From Pseudomonas izuensis (lineage in GTDB: Bacteria > Pseudomonadota > Gammaproteobacteria > Pseudomonadales > Pseudomonadaceae), in NCBI RefSeq assembly GCF_009861505.1, contig NZ_WTFT01000003.1, positions 235,088 to 299,087 of the forward strand: a stretch of DNA of 64,000 nt, in the 5' to 3' direction. Within the stretch, counting starts at the first letter, position 1. Each line of letters opens with the position of its first letter. The notes under the pieces are model-generated. The model worked only from the letters and a program-made list of their open reading frames with translations. It ran no database searches and was not told the DNA's origin. This document shows positions 20,677-29,349 of the stretch, piece after piece. The translations under genes were made by a program, and so were the position numbers.

Positions 20677-21981
20677 ATGCCTTTGACTCGTAAAGCCTAC
20701 CGCGCCGCCATCCTGCACAGCATCGCCGACCCTGCCGAAGTGGGTATCGAAGCCTCCTACGAGTATTTCGAAGACGGCCTGCTGGTGGTCGATAACGGCA
20801 AAATCAGTGCCCTGGGTCATGCCAGCGAACTGCTGCCGACCCTGCCGGCGGACCTCGAAATCACCCAGTATCAGGACGCGCTGATCACTGCTGGCTTCAT
20901 CGACACCCACATCCATCTGCCGCAAACCGGCATGGTCGGTGCCTACGGCGAGCAATTGCTGGACTGGCTCAACACTTACACTTTCCCGTGCGAAAGCCAG
21001 TTCGCCGATAAAGCCCATGCCGACGAAGTCGCGGACATTTTCATCAAGGAACTGCTGCGCAACGGCACCACCACCGCACTGGTGTTCGGCAGCGTGCACC
21101 CGCAGTCGGTGAACTCGTTCTTCGAGGCCGCCCAACAGTTGGATCTGCGGATGATCGCCGGCAAGGTGATGATGGACCGCAACGCTCCGGACTACCTGAC
21201 CGACACCGCCGAATCCAGCTACGTGGAAAGCAAGGCACTGATTGAACGCTGGCACGGCAAGGGTCGCTTGCACTATGCGGTCACGCCGCGATTCGCGCCT
21301 ACCAGCACCCCGGAACAATTGACCCTTGCCGGGCAGTTGCTGACTGAATACCCGGATCTGTACATGCAGACCCACATCAGCGAAAACCTCAAGGAAATCG
21401 AGTGGGTCAAGGAACTGTTCCCGGAGCGCAAAGGCTACCTCGACGTCTACGATCACTACCAGTTGCTCGGCGAGCGCTCGGTGTTCGCCCACGGCGTGCA
21501 CCTGTGTGATGCCGAATGCGCGCGCCTGGCCGAAACCGGCTCCGCGATCTCGTTCTGCCCGACCTCGAACTTCTTCCTTGGCAGCGGCCTGTTCAACCTG
21601 CCGATGGCCGAAAAGCACAAACTGAATGTGGGGCTGGGTACTGACATCGGCGGCGGCACCAGTTTCTCGCTGCTGCAAACCCTCAACGAGGCGTACAAGG
21701 TCATGCAGCTGCAAGGTGCGCGCCTGAGCCCGTTCAAGTCGCTGTACCTGGCCACCCTCGGCGGCGCCCGCGCGTTGCGACTGGAAGACAAGATCGGCAA
21801 CCTGCAACCGGGCACCGACGCCGACTTCCTGGTGCTGGACTACAACGCCACGCCGTTGCTGGGCTATCGCCTGAAGCAGGCCAACAACATTGCCGAAACG
21901 TTGTTTGTGTTGATGACGCTGGGGGATGACCGGACAGTGCTGCAGACCTATGCGGCGGGGAATCTGGTGCATCAGCGGTAA
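20677..21981 (+). CDS. guaD: guanine deaminase
   Basis: Converts guanine to xanthine, feeding XdhAB. The 434-residue amidohydrolase has the metal motif GFIDTHIHLPQT, a later HISE, a distal metal His in FAHGVHLCD, and GLGTDIGGG with the metal Asp. The ATG at 20677 has GGGAA upstream and gives the N-terminus MPLTRKAYRAAILHS; an earlier in-frame ATG at 20650 would overlap the xdhC stop and lacks a binding site. It is the last gene of the xdhABC-guaD unit, before a clear terminator. Confidence 0.95.
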   Translation: MPLTRKAYRAAILHSIADPAEVGIEASYEYFEDGLLVVDNGKISALGHASELLPTLPADLEITQYQDALITAGFIDTHIHLPQTGMVGAYGEQLLDWLNTYTFPCESQFADKAHADEVADIFIKELLRNGTTTALVFGSVHPQSVNSFFEAAQQLDLRMIAGKVMMDRNAPDYLTDTAESSYVESKALIERWHGKGRLHYAVTPRFAPTSTPEQLTLAGQLLTEYPDLYMQTHISENLKEIEWVKELFPERKGYLDVYDHYQLLGERSVFAHGVHLCDAECARLAETGSAISFCPTSNFFLGSGLFNLPMAEKHKLNVGLGTDIGGGTSFSLLQTLNEAYKVMQLQGARLSPFKSLYLATLGGARALRLEDKIGNLQPGTDADFLVLDYNATPLLGYRLKQANNIAETLFVLMTLGDDRTVLQTYAAGNLVHQR

Positions 21982-21994
21982 GCTTTTACAGGCA

Positions 21995-22037
21995 TAAAAA
22001 AATCCCCCGGTGGTGTTCAGCCCCGGGGGATTTTTAT
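21995..22037 (+). terminator. intrinsic terminator of the purine operon
   Basis: AAAATCCCCCGG pairs with CCGGGGGATTTT around a short loop and is followed by T residues. It lies 14 bases after the guaD stop. Confidence 0.9.
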
Positions 22038-22053
22038 TGTCTGTTCCGCCGTC

Positions 22054-22144
22054 ATCGCTGGCAAGCCAGCTCCCACAATGGTTTGCGGAGTTCACACAAT
22101 TTGCGCTCCACTGCATATCCTGTGGGAGCTGGCTTGCCAGCGAT
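22054..22144. repeat. REP palindrome pair
   Basis: ATCGCTGGCAAGCCAGCTCCCACA and its inverted copy flank a 40-base centre. It fills the gap between the guaD terminator and the stop of the convergent GntR gene. Confidence 0.85.
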
Positions 22145-22161
22145 AAGGGCGCCGCGGTGTA

Positions 22162-22926
22162 TCAGATTTTCGCTGGCGAACGCCCAGGCTTCTTGGTCTG
22201 CAACAAATGCGAGAACACCGCATGCAAATCATCCGACGCACTTTCTTCGTCGAGGTTGAGTTTGCTGTCGATGTGATCCATGTGATGCATCATCAGGTCC
22301 ACCGCCAGCTCAGCGTTGCGCGCTTCGATCGCATCGATCAGTTGAGTGTGCTCGTCGTAGGAGCAGTGGGAACGGTTGCCGCTTTCGTACTGGGCGATGA
22401 TCAGCGACGTTTGGGACACCAGGCTGCGCTGGAAACTGATCAATGGCGCGTTTTTCGCGGCTTCGGCCAGTTTCAGGTGGAATTCGCCCGACAGGCGGAT
22501 GCCGGCACCACGATCGCCACGGGAGAAGCTGTCGCGCTCGTCGTTGACCATTTGTCGCAACTCGGCAATCTGCTCGGCAGTGGCGTGTTGCACCGCCAGC
22601 TCAGTGATCGCCCGCTCGACCAGACGCCGGGCCATGAACACCTGGCGCGCCTCTTCGACGCTGGGACTGGCGACCACGGCGCCGCGATTCGGCCGCAGCA
22701 GCACCACGCCTTCATGGGCCAGGCGCGACAGCGCACGGCGAATGATGGTGCGGCTGACCCCGAAAATTTCCCCCAGCGCTTCTTCACTCAACTTGGTGCC
22801 GGGCGCCAGACGCTGTTCGAGGATGGCCTCGAAGATATGCGCGTAGACAATATCGTCCTGGGTACCGCTGCGGCCGGCTTTGCCTGCTCGCGGTTGTTTT
22901 TTGAGGGGTTGCAACTGTTCGTTCAT
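22162..22926 (-). CDS. GntR family regulator, FCD type
   Basis: A 254-residue regulator with a charged N-terminal tail, a winged helix near residues 22-90 (YAHIFEAILEQRLAPGTKL; VSRTIIRRALSRLAHEG) and an FCD ligand domain with metal-type His residues (EFHLKLAE...DEHTQLIDAI...MHHMDHI). ATG at 22926 gives the family-length protein; the longer frame upstream is not supported. It is divergent from the BenE-type transporter, and a palindrome typical of this family lies in the gap, suggesting control of itself and the transporter. Other pseudomonads carry a GntR gene at this position after guaD. Confidence 0.85.
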   Translation of the reverse strand: MNEQLQPLKKQPRAGKAGRSGTQDDIVYAHIFEAILEQRLAPGTKLSEEALGEIFGVSRTIIRRALSRLAHEGVVLLRPNRGAVVASPSVEEARQVFMARRLVERAITELAVQHATAEQIAELRQMVNDERDSFSRGDRGAGIRLSGEFHLKLAEAAKNAPLISFQRSLVSQTSLIIAQYESGNRSHCSYDEHTQLIDAIEARNAELAVDLMMHHMDHIDSKLNLDEESASDDLHAVFSHLLQTKKPGRSPAKI

Positions 22927-23018
22927 GGGCACTCGAGTCGGGAGAACTGCGGCGAATTGACCGTGACTGTAATACGGCACAGTGGGTCGCTGGCAAGTAT
23001 CGCGTAAAAAACACTGCG

Positions 23019-23030
23019 ATTGTACACAAT
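23019..23030. promoter_or_regulatory. putative GntR operator
   Basis: The inverted repeat ATTGT-AC-ACAAT lies 93 bases before the regulator start, in the gap shared with the divergent transporter. Short palindromes of the type TTGT-N2-ACAA are common for FCD-type GntR proteins. The rest of the 342-base gap holds a REP pair and no gene. Confidence 0.5.
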
Positions 23031-23128
23031 GGTTAGTGGCAACACGACTGTACGGCTGTTTGTCGCTTCTGCTGTATGGCAATGCCTGCTTACATTTGAG
23101 TTTAGGCTTAAACCCGCAACTCGATCCC

Positions 23129-23219
23129 TGTAGGAGCAAAGCTTGCTCGCGATGGCGGCGACACATCCAGCATAGATGTGACCGACACTCCGCTATCGCG
23201 AGCAAGCTTTGCTCCTACA
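23129..23219. repeat. REP palindrome pair
   Basis: TGTAGGAGCAAAGCTTGCTCGCGAT and its inverted copy surround a 40-base centre. It lies directly upstream of the transporter, so it either forms part of that leader or the promoter is squeezed into the last 50 bases before the gene. Confidence 0.85.
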
Positions 23220-23268
23220 AGGTTCGGCGGTGCTGCGGACTTATCATCAGAACCAGGAACTCGCCGTC

Positions 23269-24459
23269 ATGAACGACGCCACGCACACCCAGCTCCGCCC
23301 ATTGGCCGACACCTCGCCGTCGGCCATCGTCGCCGGTTTCATCGCCATGATGACCGGCTACACCAGCTCCCTGGTGCTGATGTTCCAGGCCGGACAAGCG
23401 GCGGGCCTGACCAGTGGACAGATTTCGTCGTGGATCTGGGCGATTTCCATTGGCATGGCGGTGTGTTCGATCGGCCTGTCGTTGCGCTATCGCACCCCCA
23501 TCACCATCGCCTGGTCGACCCCGGGCGCCGCGTTGTTGATCACCAGCCTGGGCGGCGTGAGCTATGGCGAAGCCATTGGCGCCTATATTACCTGCGCGGT
23601 GCTAGTGACGATTTGTGGGCTGACCGGCAGCTTCGAGCGGCTGGTAAAAAAAATCCCCGCGTCCCTGGCGGCGGCGTTGCTGGCAGGGATTCTGTTCAAG
23701 ATCGGCAGCGAAATCTTCGTCGCCGCCCAGCATCGGACCGCGTTGGTGCTGGGCATGTTTTTCACCTACCTGGTGATCAAGCGCCTGTCACCACGCTATG
23801 CGGTATTGGCCGCGTTGTTGATCGGCACTGCGTTGTCGGGGTTCATGGGGCTGCTGGATTTCAGCGGTTTTCATCTGGAAGTGGCCACGCCGGTCTGGAC
23901 CACCCCGCACTTCTCCCTCGCTGCAACGATCAGCATCGGCATCCCGCTGTTCGTGGTCGCAATGACGTCGCAAAACATGCCGGGCATCGCCGTGTTGCGC
24001 GCCGACGGCTACAGCGTGCCGGCCTCGCCGCTGATCACTACCACCGGTATGGCTTCGTTGCTGCTGGCGCCGTTCGGTTCCCACGGGATCAACCTTGCCG
24101 CCATCAGCGCGGCGATCTGCACCGGGCCGCACGCCCATGAGGATCGCAACAAACGCTATACGGCAGCGGTCTGGTGCGGGATTTTCTACGGGATCGCCGG
24201 TGTGTTCGGGGCGACGCTGGCGGCGCTGTTTGCCGCGCTGCCCAAGGAGCTGGTGCTGTCGATTGCCGCACTGGCGTTGTTCGGCTCGATCATCAATGGC
24301 TTGAGCATCGCCATGAGCGAAGTGAAGGAACGTGAAGCGGCGCTGATCACCTTTATGGTCACGGCATCGGGGCTGACACTGTTTTCCATCGGTTCGGCGT
24401 TCTGGGGGATTGTCGCAGGCGTGTTGACGCTGGTGATCCTGAACTGGCGTAGGGCCTGA
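23269..24459 (+). CDS. BenE family membrane transporter
   Basis: A 396-residue inner-membrane protein with about 11-12 hydrophobic segments. It resembles the BenE/YdcO family of proton-coupled benzoate-type carriers, for example TAWSTPGAALL-like AWSTPGAALLITSLGG, VAMTSQNMPGIA and the end ASGLTLFSIGSAFWG. AGGAA precedes the ATG by 8 bases. No aromatic degradation genes are near. Its place beside xdhABC-guaD and a GntR gene raises the possibility that it imports a purine or a related compound, but that is inference from position only. Confidence 0.85.
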   Translation: MNDATHTQLRPLADTSPSAIVAGFIAMMTGYTSSLVLMFQAGQAAGLTSGQISSWIWAISIGMAVCSIGLSLRYRTPITIAWSTPGAALLITSLGGVSYGEAIGAYITCAVLVTICGLTGSFERLVKKIPASLAAALLAGILFKIGSEIFVAAQHRTALVLGMFFTYLVIKRLSPRYAVLAALLIGTALSGFMGLLDFSGFHLEVATPVWTTPHFSLAATISIGIPLFVVAMTSQNMPGIAVLRADGYSVPASPLITTTGMASLLLAPFGSHGINLAAISAAICTGPHAHEDRNKRYTAAVWCGIFYGIAGVFGATLAALFAALPKELVLSIAALALFGSIINGLSIAMSEVKEREAALITFMVTASGLTLFSIGSAFWGIVAGVLTLVILNWRRA

Positions 24460-24471
24460 AACACCACTATC

Positions 24472-24539
24472 TGTGGGAGCAAAGCTTGCTCGCGATGGCG
24501 TCCTAGAAATCGCCATCGCGAGCAAGCTTTGCTCCCACA
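24472..24539. repeat. REP palindrome pair
   Basis: TGTGGGAGCAAAGCTTGCTCGCGATGGC and its reverse complement form a long hairpin with an 11-base loop, just after the transporter stop. Confidence 0.85.
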
Positions 24540-24551
24540 AAAAGCAGGCAT

Positions 24552-24583
24552 AAAAAAACGGCGACCCTTGGGTCGCCGTTCTT
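24552..24583. terminator. bidirectional intrinsic terminator
   Basis: AACGGCGACCC and GGGTCGCCGTT pair tightly, with seven A on the left and CTTC on the right. It stands between convergent genes; the U-tract works best for the minus-strand gene yggL. Confidence 0.8.
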
Positions 24584-24590
24584 CATGACA

Positions 24591-24935
24591 TCAAGCTACC
24601 GGATTGATCGGCTTTTCCGGGTACCAGACGTCCAGCAACGGGCTGACTTCAACGCTGGTCAGCTCGGTGCGGCCCTTGAGCCAGGCTTCAACGGCAGCGC
24701 GCTGTTCAGCGCTGACCGAGCCACGCTTCTGCAGGCAAACCAGACCGTAGTCGTCACCGCCGACATAGCCCAGGCCGTTGGCTTCCATGGCTTCTTTAAG
24801 GAACGCGTCGAGGAAAGCATCAATGGCTTCATCAGCCAAATCTTCTTTGAAATCCAGGTTCAATTCGAAACCCAGCTCTTGAAATTCATCGACGCACAGT
24901 TTTTTGCGCAGACGCTGGGAACGGTTAGTCGCCAT
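24591..24935 (-). CDS. yggL: YggL family 50S ribosome-binding protein
   Basis: A 114-residue acidic protein of the YggL (DUF469) family, recognised by the start RSQRLRKKLCVDEFQELGF and the FKEDLADEAIDAFLDAF stretch. Homologues bind the large ribosomal subunit. It has its own terminator downstream and AGAGGA before the ATG, and is divergent from dacB. Confidence 0.93.
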   Translation of the reverse strand: MATNRSQRLRKKLCVDEFQELGFELNLDFKEDLADEAIDAFLDAFLKEAMEANGLGYVGGDDYGLVCLQKRGSVSAEQRAAVEAWLKGRTELTSVEVSPLLDVWYPEKPINPVA

Positions 24936-25168
24936 TGGAACAATCCTCTTAAGTAATAACGGCCGGCACTTTAGCAGTTTAAGCCGCCGATTGCCCGCCT
25001 CTGAACGGTGCGCGCCCTACCGCCGGTAAAAAAATTGCCGATAACAAGACCAAGGCACGGCCCAAGCCACGACACCTTGGGGCATAATGCCGACACTTTT
25101 GTGACCGCTGAGGGTTTTCATTTTCGTGCCCTCGTCTTTTCCCCCTCGACTGCAGGGTCTTATTTCAC

Positions 25169-26629
25169 ATGATCAAATCGTTGCGTCCACTGCTGCTCGC
25201 CAGCCTTCTCTTCCCGCTGGCCCTCCCCGTTTCCGCTGATCCGATCAACACCGCCTTGTCGCCCAGCGTCGAAAAAGCCCTCAAGGCCAGCAAGTTGCAG
25301 GACAACGCCCTGTCGCTGGTGATGATTCCACTCACGGGCCCCGGCACCGCCACCGTTTTCAACGCTGATGTCTCGGTCAACCCGGCTTCGACCATGAAAC
25401 TGGTCACCACTTACGCGGCCCTGGAAATGCTCGGCCCCAACCACCAATGGAAAACCGAGTTCTACACCGACGGCACCCTCAGCGGCGGCATCCTCAACGG
25501 CAACCTTTTCCTCAAGGGCGGCGGCGATCCGAAGCTGAACATGGAGAAACTCTGGCTGCTGATGCGCGACCTGCGTGCCAACGGCGTGACCCAAGTCACC
25601 GGCGACCTGGTACTGGATAAGAACTTCTTCGTGCAACCGCAGTTGCCCGAGTTCAATGACGACGGTAACGACGAGAACAAACCGTTCCTGGTCAAGCCCG
25701 ATGCGCTGCTGGTCAATCTCAAGGCCCTGCGGTTTGTCGCGCGCAATGACTCGGGCAAAGTGCTGGTTTCGGTGGAGCCGCCAATCGCCAGCATCCGCAT
25801 CGATAACCAGGTCAAGGCCATCAATTCCAAGCAATGCACCGGTGGCGTTCGCTACAACCCCGTACCCCAGGCCGATGGCAGCGTGACCGTCACGGTCGGC
25901 GGTCAGTTGGGCGAAGGCTGCAGCTCGCAGACTTACCTATCGCTGCTTGACCATGCGACCTACACCGCCGGCGCCGTCCGTGCGATCTGGAAGGAGCTGG
26001 GCGGCAGCATTCAGGGCAAGGATGTTCTGGCGCCGACCCCGAAAGATGCCAAGGTGCTGGCGCGGGCGTTCTCACCGGACCTGGCGGAGATCATCCGCGA
26101 CATCAACAAATACAGTAACAACACCATGGCCCAGCAGCTGTTCCTGAGCCTCGGCCAGAAATTCCGCACCGACGCCGACGCCGACGATGCCAAAGCGGCA
26201 CAGCGCGTGGTGCGCCAGTGGCTGGCGAAGAAAGGCATCACCGCGCCGCACCTGGTGATGGAGAACGGTTCCGGCCTCTCCCGCGCCGAACGCGTCAGTG
26301 CCCGGGAAATGGCCTCGATGCTGCAAGCCGCCTGGCACAGCCCTTATGCCGCCGAGTACATCAGCTCGATGCCGATTGCCGGCACCGACGGCACTATGCG
26401 CAAACGGCTGAAGACCACCGCGATGCGCGGCGAAGCCCACGTCAAGACCGGCACCCTGAACACCGTGCGCGCGATTGCCGGCTTCAGCCGCGATATCAAC
26501 GGCAACACCTGGGCAGTGGTGGCGATCCTCAACGACAAGGCACCGTTCGGCGCATCGTCGGTGCTCGATCAGGTACTGCTGGACCTGTACCGCCAACCGA
26601 AACTGCCACAGACCGCATCGGTGCTGTAA
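25169..26629 (+). CDS. dacB: D-alanyl-D-alanine carboxypeptidase/endopeptidase (PBP4)
   Basis: A periplasmic penicillin-binding protein that trims and cuts peptidoglycan cross-links. The 486-residue protein has a signal peptide (about 1-23, cut near VSA). The three active-site motifs are present: STMK with nucleophile Ser74 and Lys77, the SNN of NKYSNNTMAQQ, and KTG in HVKTGTLN. Its length fits PBP4 of gammaproteobacteria. It is monocistronic and followed by a REP pair. Confidence 0.95.
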   Translation: MIKSLRPLLLASLLFPLALPVSADPINTALSPSVEKALKASKLQDNALSLVMIPLTGPGTATVFNADVSVNPASTMKLVTTYAALEMLGPNHQWKTEFYTDGTLSGGILNGNLFLKGGGDPKLNMEKLWLLMRDLRANGVTQVTGDLVLDKNFFVQPQLPEFNDDGNDENKPFLVKPDALLVNLKALRFVARNDSGKVLVSVEPPIASIRIDNQVKAINSKQCTGGVRYNPVPQADGSVTVTVGGQLGEGCSSQTYLSLLDHATYTAGAVRAIWKELGGSIQGKDVLAPTPKDAKVLARAFSPDLAEIIRDINKYSNNTMAQQLFLSLGQKFRTDADADDAKAAQRVVRQWLAKKGITAPHLVMENGSGLSRAERVSAREMASMLQAAWHSPYAAEYISSMPIAGTDGTMRKRLKTTAMRGEAHVKTGTLNTVRAIAGFSRDINGNTWAVVAILNDKAPFGASSVLDQVLLDLYRQPKLPQTASVL

Positions 26630-26636
26630 CTATCTC

Positions 26637-26720
26637 TGTAGGAGCTGGCTTGCCAGCGAAGGCGGCCGTGAGTCATGCAGCGACAATGGCGACGCCTTCG
26701 CCAGCAAGCCGGCTCCTACA
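26637..26720. repeat. REP palindrome pair
   Basis: TGTAGGAGCTGGCTTGCCAGCGAAGGC and an inverted, slightly diverged copy, just after the dacB stop and before the convergent cyclase gene. Confidence 0.85.
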
Positions 26721-26740
26721 GGTTTCGGGTGCAACCCGGT

Positions 26741-29140
26741 TCAGCTCATCTCCCCCTGTACCCGATCCCTTCCCGCCTGTTTCGCCGCATAAACCCCCGA
26801 ATCCGCCCGCAGTAGCAGCGCATCCGCGCCCTCGCCGACCCGCCAACTGGCAATCCCGAAGCTGGCCGTGACGACCCCCACTTCGCCGATCGGTGCACCG
26901 CGCAAGCTTTGCCACAGCTCCAGCGCCAGCACATGGGCCTGTTCGCCGCCGATGTCCGGGCACAACACCATGAACTCTTCGCCCCCCAGGCGGCAGAACA
27001 CATCCGTGCGCCGCAACCGTTGACCAATACGCTCACACACCGCCTGCAACACCCGATCGCCCACGGCATGGCCGTGTTGGTCATTGATGCGTTTGAAGTG
27101 GTCGATGTCGAGCATGATCACCGACAGCTCGCCGCCGCCACGCTCCACACGGGCCATCTCGCTGGTCAGGCGCTCCTGGAAGTAGCGGCGATTGTGGATA
27201 CCGGTCAGGGAATCGGTTACCGACAGCGCGCGCAGTTCTTCCTCCACCCGCTTCAAATCGGAAATGTCCGAGATGTAGCCATGCCACAGTACGCCGCCAC
27301 CGGGAAGCTCCTCCGGCGTTGCCTCGCCGCGGACCCAGCGCAGACCACGCTGGGGCAATTGCACGCGGTACTCCTCGCGCCAGGGGCTGAGGGTTTCCGC
27401 CGAGGCCCGGATCGACGCGCGCACGCGCGTCGTGTCCTGCGGATGAATCCGCGTGAAGATCGCTTCGGCATTGAGCAGTAGCACGTCCGGGTCGAGTTCG
27501 TAGATCTCGCGAATACCGTCGCTGGCATAGATGACGCTGAAGCGACCGTCGAACTCCATTTTGAACTGGTAAATCCCGCCGGGCAGGTGGGCGCTGAGTT
27601 TCTTCAACAGCAGGTCCCGCGCAGCCAGCGCCTCATGCACCCGTTTGCGTTCGGTGATGTCGATGCACACTGCCAGATGCCCGACCCACAAGCCTTGCTC
27701 GTCGAGCACCGGCGTGGCCAGCATGTTGACCGTTAAATGGCTGCCATCGCCCCGCACCAGCGTCCACTCCCTCGCTTCGTGTCCACCCTCGATGCTGCCT
27801 TCGACCAGCATCGCGTGGCAGGCCGGCACCGGCTTGCCGAATCGCGCGCTCAATTCGGCGGAACGTGCGGCGAGCTCCCGGGGCAAGTGCAGGTTTTCCA
27901 GGGTCATGTGCCCCACCACTTCGGCGGCGGTGTAGCCGAGCATTTGCTCGGCACCGGCATTGAAGGTGGTGATCACTCCGCGTAGGTCCGTGGCGATGAT
28001 CGCCACCTGGGTGGCGGCATTCAGCACTCCGCGTAACTGACCGTGGGTGCCGCGCAGTTCCTGTTCGCGGGCGCGCAGTTCCTGGGTCCGCTGCTCGACC
28101 ATTTTCAGCGCCCGTTGCCGTTGGCTGACCAGCACGTAGAGCAAGGCGCTGAGCAGTACGCTGAGCAAACTTCCGAGCACCACCAGGGTGGTCACCGACG
28201 AATGGTTGGCCTGCAGGAACGCCTCGCTGGGCTGGATATCGACTTGATATTCGTGATCGGCCAGGCGCAACAGTCGGGTCGCGGACAACTCACTGACGGC
28301 GGGAGGGTTCGGTGATTGGAACAGTACTTCGTGTTGTTCCTCGGTGGATAAGTCGAGAATGCGCACCGCGAGATAATCACGGCCCGCCTCCGGCAAGTCG
28401 TCGGCCAACAGTTGGCGCATGCTGATCACCGCCATGACATATCCAAATGGCTTGCCGGTTGCGCCATCCGGGTCATTGCGCAGCATGACCGGCGCGACCA
28501 GCAGCACGCCCCGCGCATAGGCCGGTTCGATGCTGACCAGGTACATCGGTTGCGACACCGCCATGCGCCCATGCTGGTCGGCCCGCTCGAGGGTGGCGCG
28601 TCGCATCGGCTGAGCCAGCAGGTCGTAGCCCAGCGGCGAGCCAAGTTTGCTTTGCGTCTGGCTGTACAGCACGACCACGTACTCATCCCGTTCGGCGGCC
28701 AATTGCAGCTGGCCGTCGGCATTGAGTTCGCGCAGGGTAAAACCACTCAGGCCCTCGTCCCGCACGCGGCGCTCGAAAGCCGCCCGCTGATCTCCCCTGA
28801 CCCGTTCGGCGTACGAGTACGCCTGGGTCCGGTGCAGCAGAGGTTGGGTATACCCGTTGAATTCCTCTCGGGTCACCGAATCGGAATTGGCAAAGAACCG
28901 GCGCAGGCCATCGAGGCGCTGCTCCTGGTCTTCGAAACGTTCTTCGATACGGCTGTAGCGTTCACTGGCCAGCAGTTGGAAACGTTGCCGCAATTGATGA
29001 TGAAACAGGTTGAGCGTCGACCAGGCCAGCAATCCCGTGAGAATCCCGCCGACGAGCAATACCAGAAGCGCGACCAGCCAGGCCGAAACGTCTTCGCTGA
29101 TAAAACCCAGGATCTTTGGGCGCACGGCGTGCAACGACAT
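26741..29140 (-). CDS. membrane diguanylate cyclase, CHASE-PAS-PAS-GGDEF
   Basis: A 799-residue sensor that should make cyclic-di-GMP. One membrane helix is near residues 19-41 and a second near 320-345. The periplasmic part between them matches the CHASE ligand domain (for example RRFFANSDSVTREEF and YSYAERV). Two PAS domains follow in the cytoplasm, the first near DLRGVITTFNAGAEQMLGY. The GGDEF domain ends the protein, with active-site GGEEF and the inhibitory site RRTD five residues upstream, so both synthesis and product inhibition look intact. There is no EAL domain. The ligand is unknown. Confidence 0.92.
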   Translation of the reverse strand: MSLHAVRPKILGFISEDVSAWLVALLVLLVGGILTGLLAWSTLNLFHHQLRQRFQLLASERYSRIEERFEDQEQRLDGLRRFFANSDSVTREEFNGYTQPLLHRTQAYSYAERVRGDQRAAFERRVRDEGLSGFTLRELNADGQLQLAAERDEYVVVLYSQTQSKLGSPLGYDLLAQPMRRATLERADQHGRMAVSQPMYLVSIEPAYARGVLLVAPVMLRNDPDGATGKPFGYVMAVISMRQLLADDLPEAGRDYLAVRILDLSTEEQHEVLFQSPNPPAVSELSATRLLRLADHEYQVDIQPSEAFLQANHSSVTTLVVLGSLLSVLLSALLYVLVSQRQRALKMVEQRTQELRAREQELRGTHGQLRGVLNAATQVAIIATDLRGVITTFNAGAEQMLGYTAAEVVGHMTLENLHLPRELAARSAELSARFGKPVPACHAMLVEGSIEGGHEAREWTLVRGDGSHLTVNMLATPVLDEQGLWVGHLAVCIDITERKRVHEALAARDLLLKKLSAHLPGGIYQFKMEFDGRFSVIYASDGIREIYELDPDVLLLNAEAIFTRIHPQDTTRVRASIRASAETLSPWREEYRVQLPQRGLRWVRGEATPEELPGGGVLWHGYISDISDLKRVEEELRALSVTDSLTGIHNRRYFQERLTSEMARVERGGGELSVIMLDIDHFKRINDQHGHAVGDRVLQAVCERIGQRLRRTDVFCRLGGEEFMVLCPDIGGEQAHVLALELWQSLRGAPIGEVGVVTASFGIASWRVGEGADALLLRADSGVYAAKQAGRDRVQGEMS

Positions 29141-29233
29141 AAACGCAACTCAAAACGCCAGGTGCGGGAAAGCCCTTTGGCCATGAGTTGAGTTATAGCT
29201 ATTAGCCACTAATTTGACCAGCACTGAAAACCC

Positions 29234-29335
29234 TGCAGGAGCGAGCTTGCTCGCGATGGACTCAGCGGCACCGCGTACATCCAGAAGATACGCGTTATCG
29301 TTGTCGAACATCGCGAGCAGAGCTCGCTCCTACGG
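29234..29335. repeat. REP palindrome pair
   Basis: TGCAGGAGCGAGCTTGCTCGCGAT and an inverted copy ending GAGCTCGCTCCTACGGG. It lies between two minus-strand genes, just downstream of the rlmKL stop. Confidence 0.8.
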
Positions 29336-29349
29336 GAGAGGATCCACCA

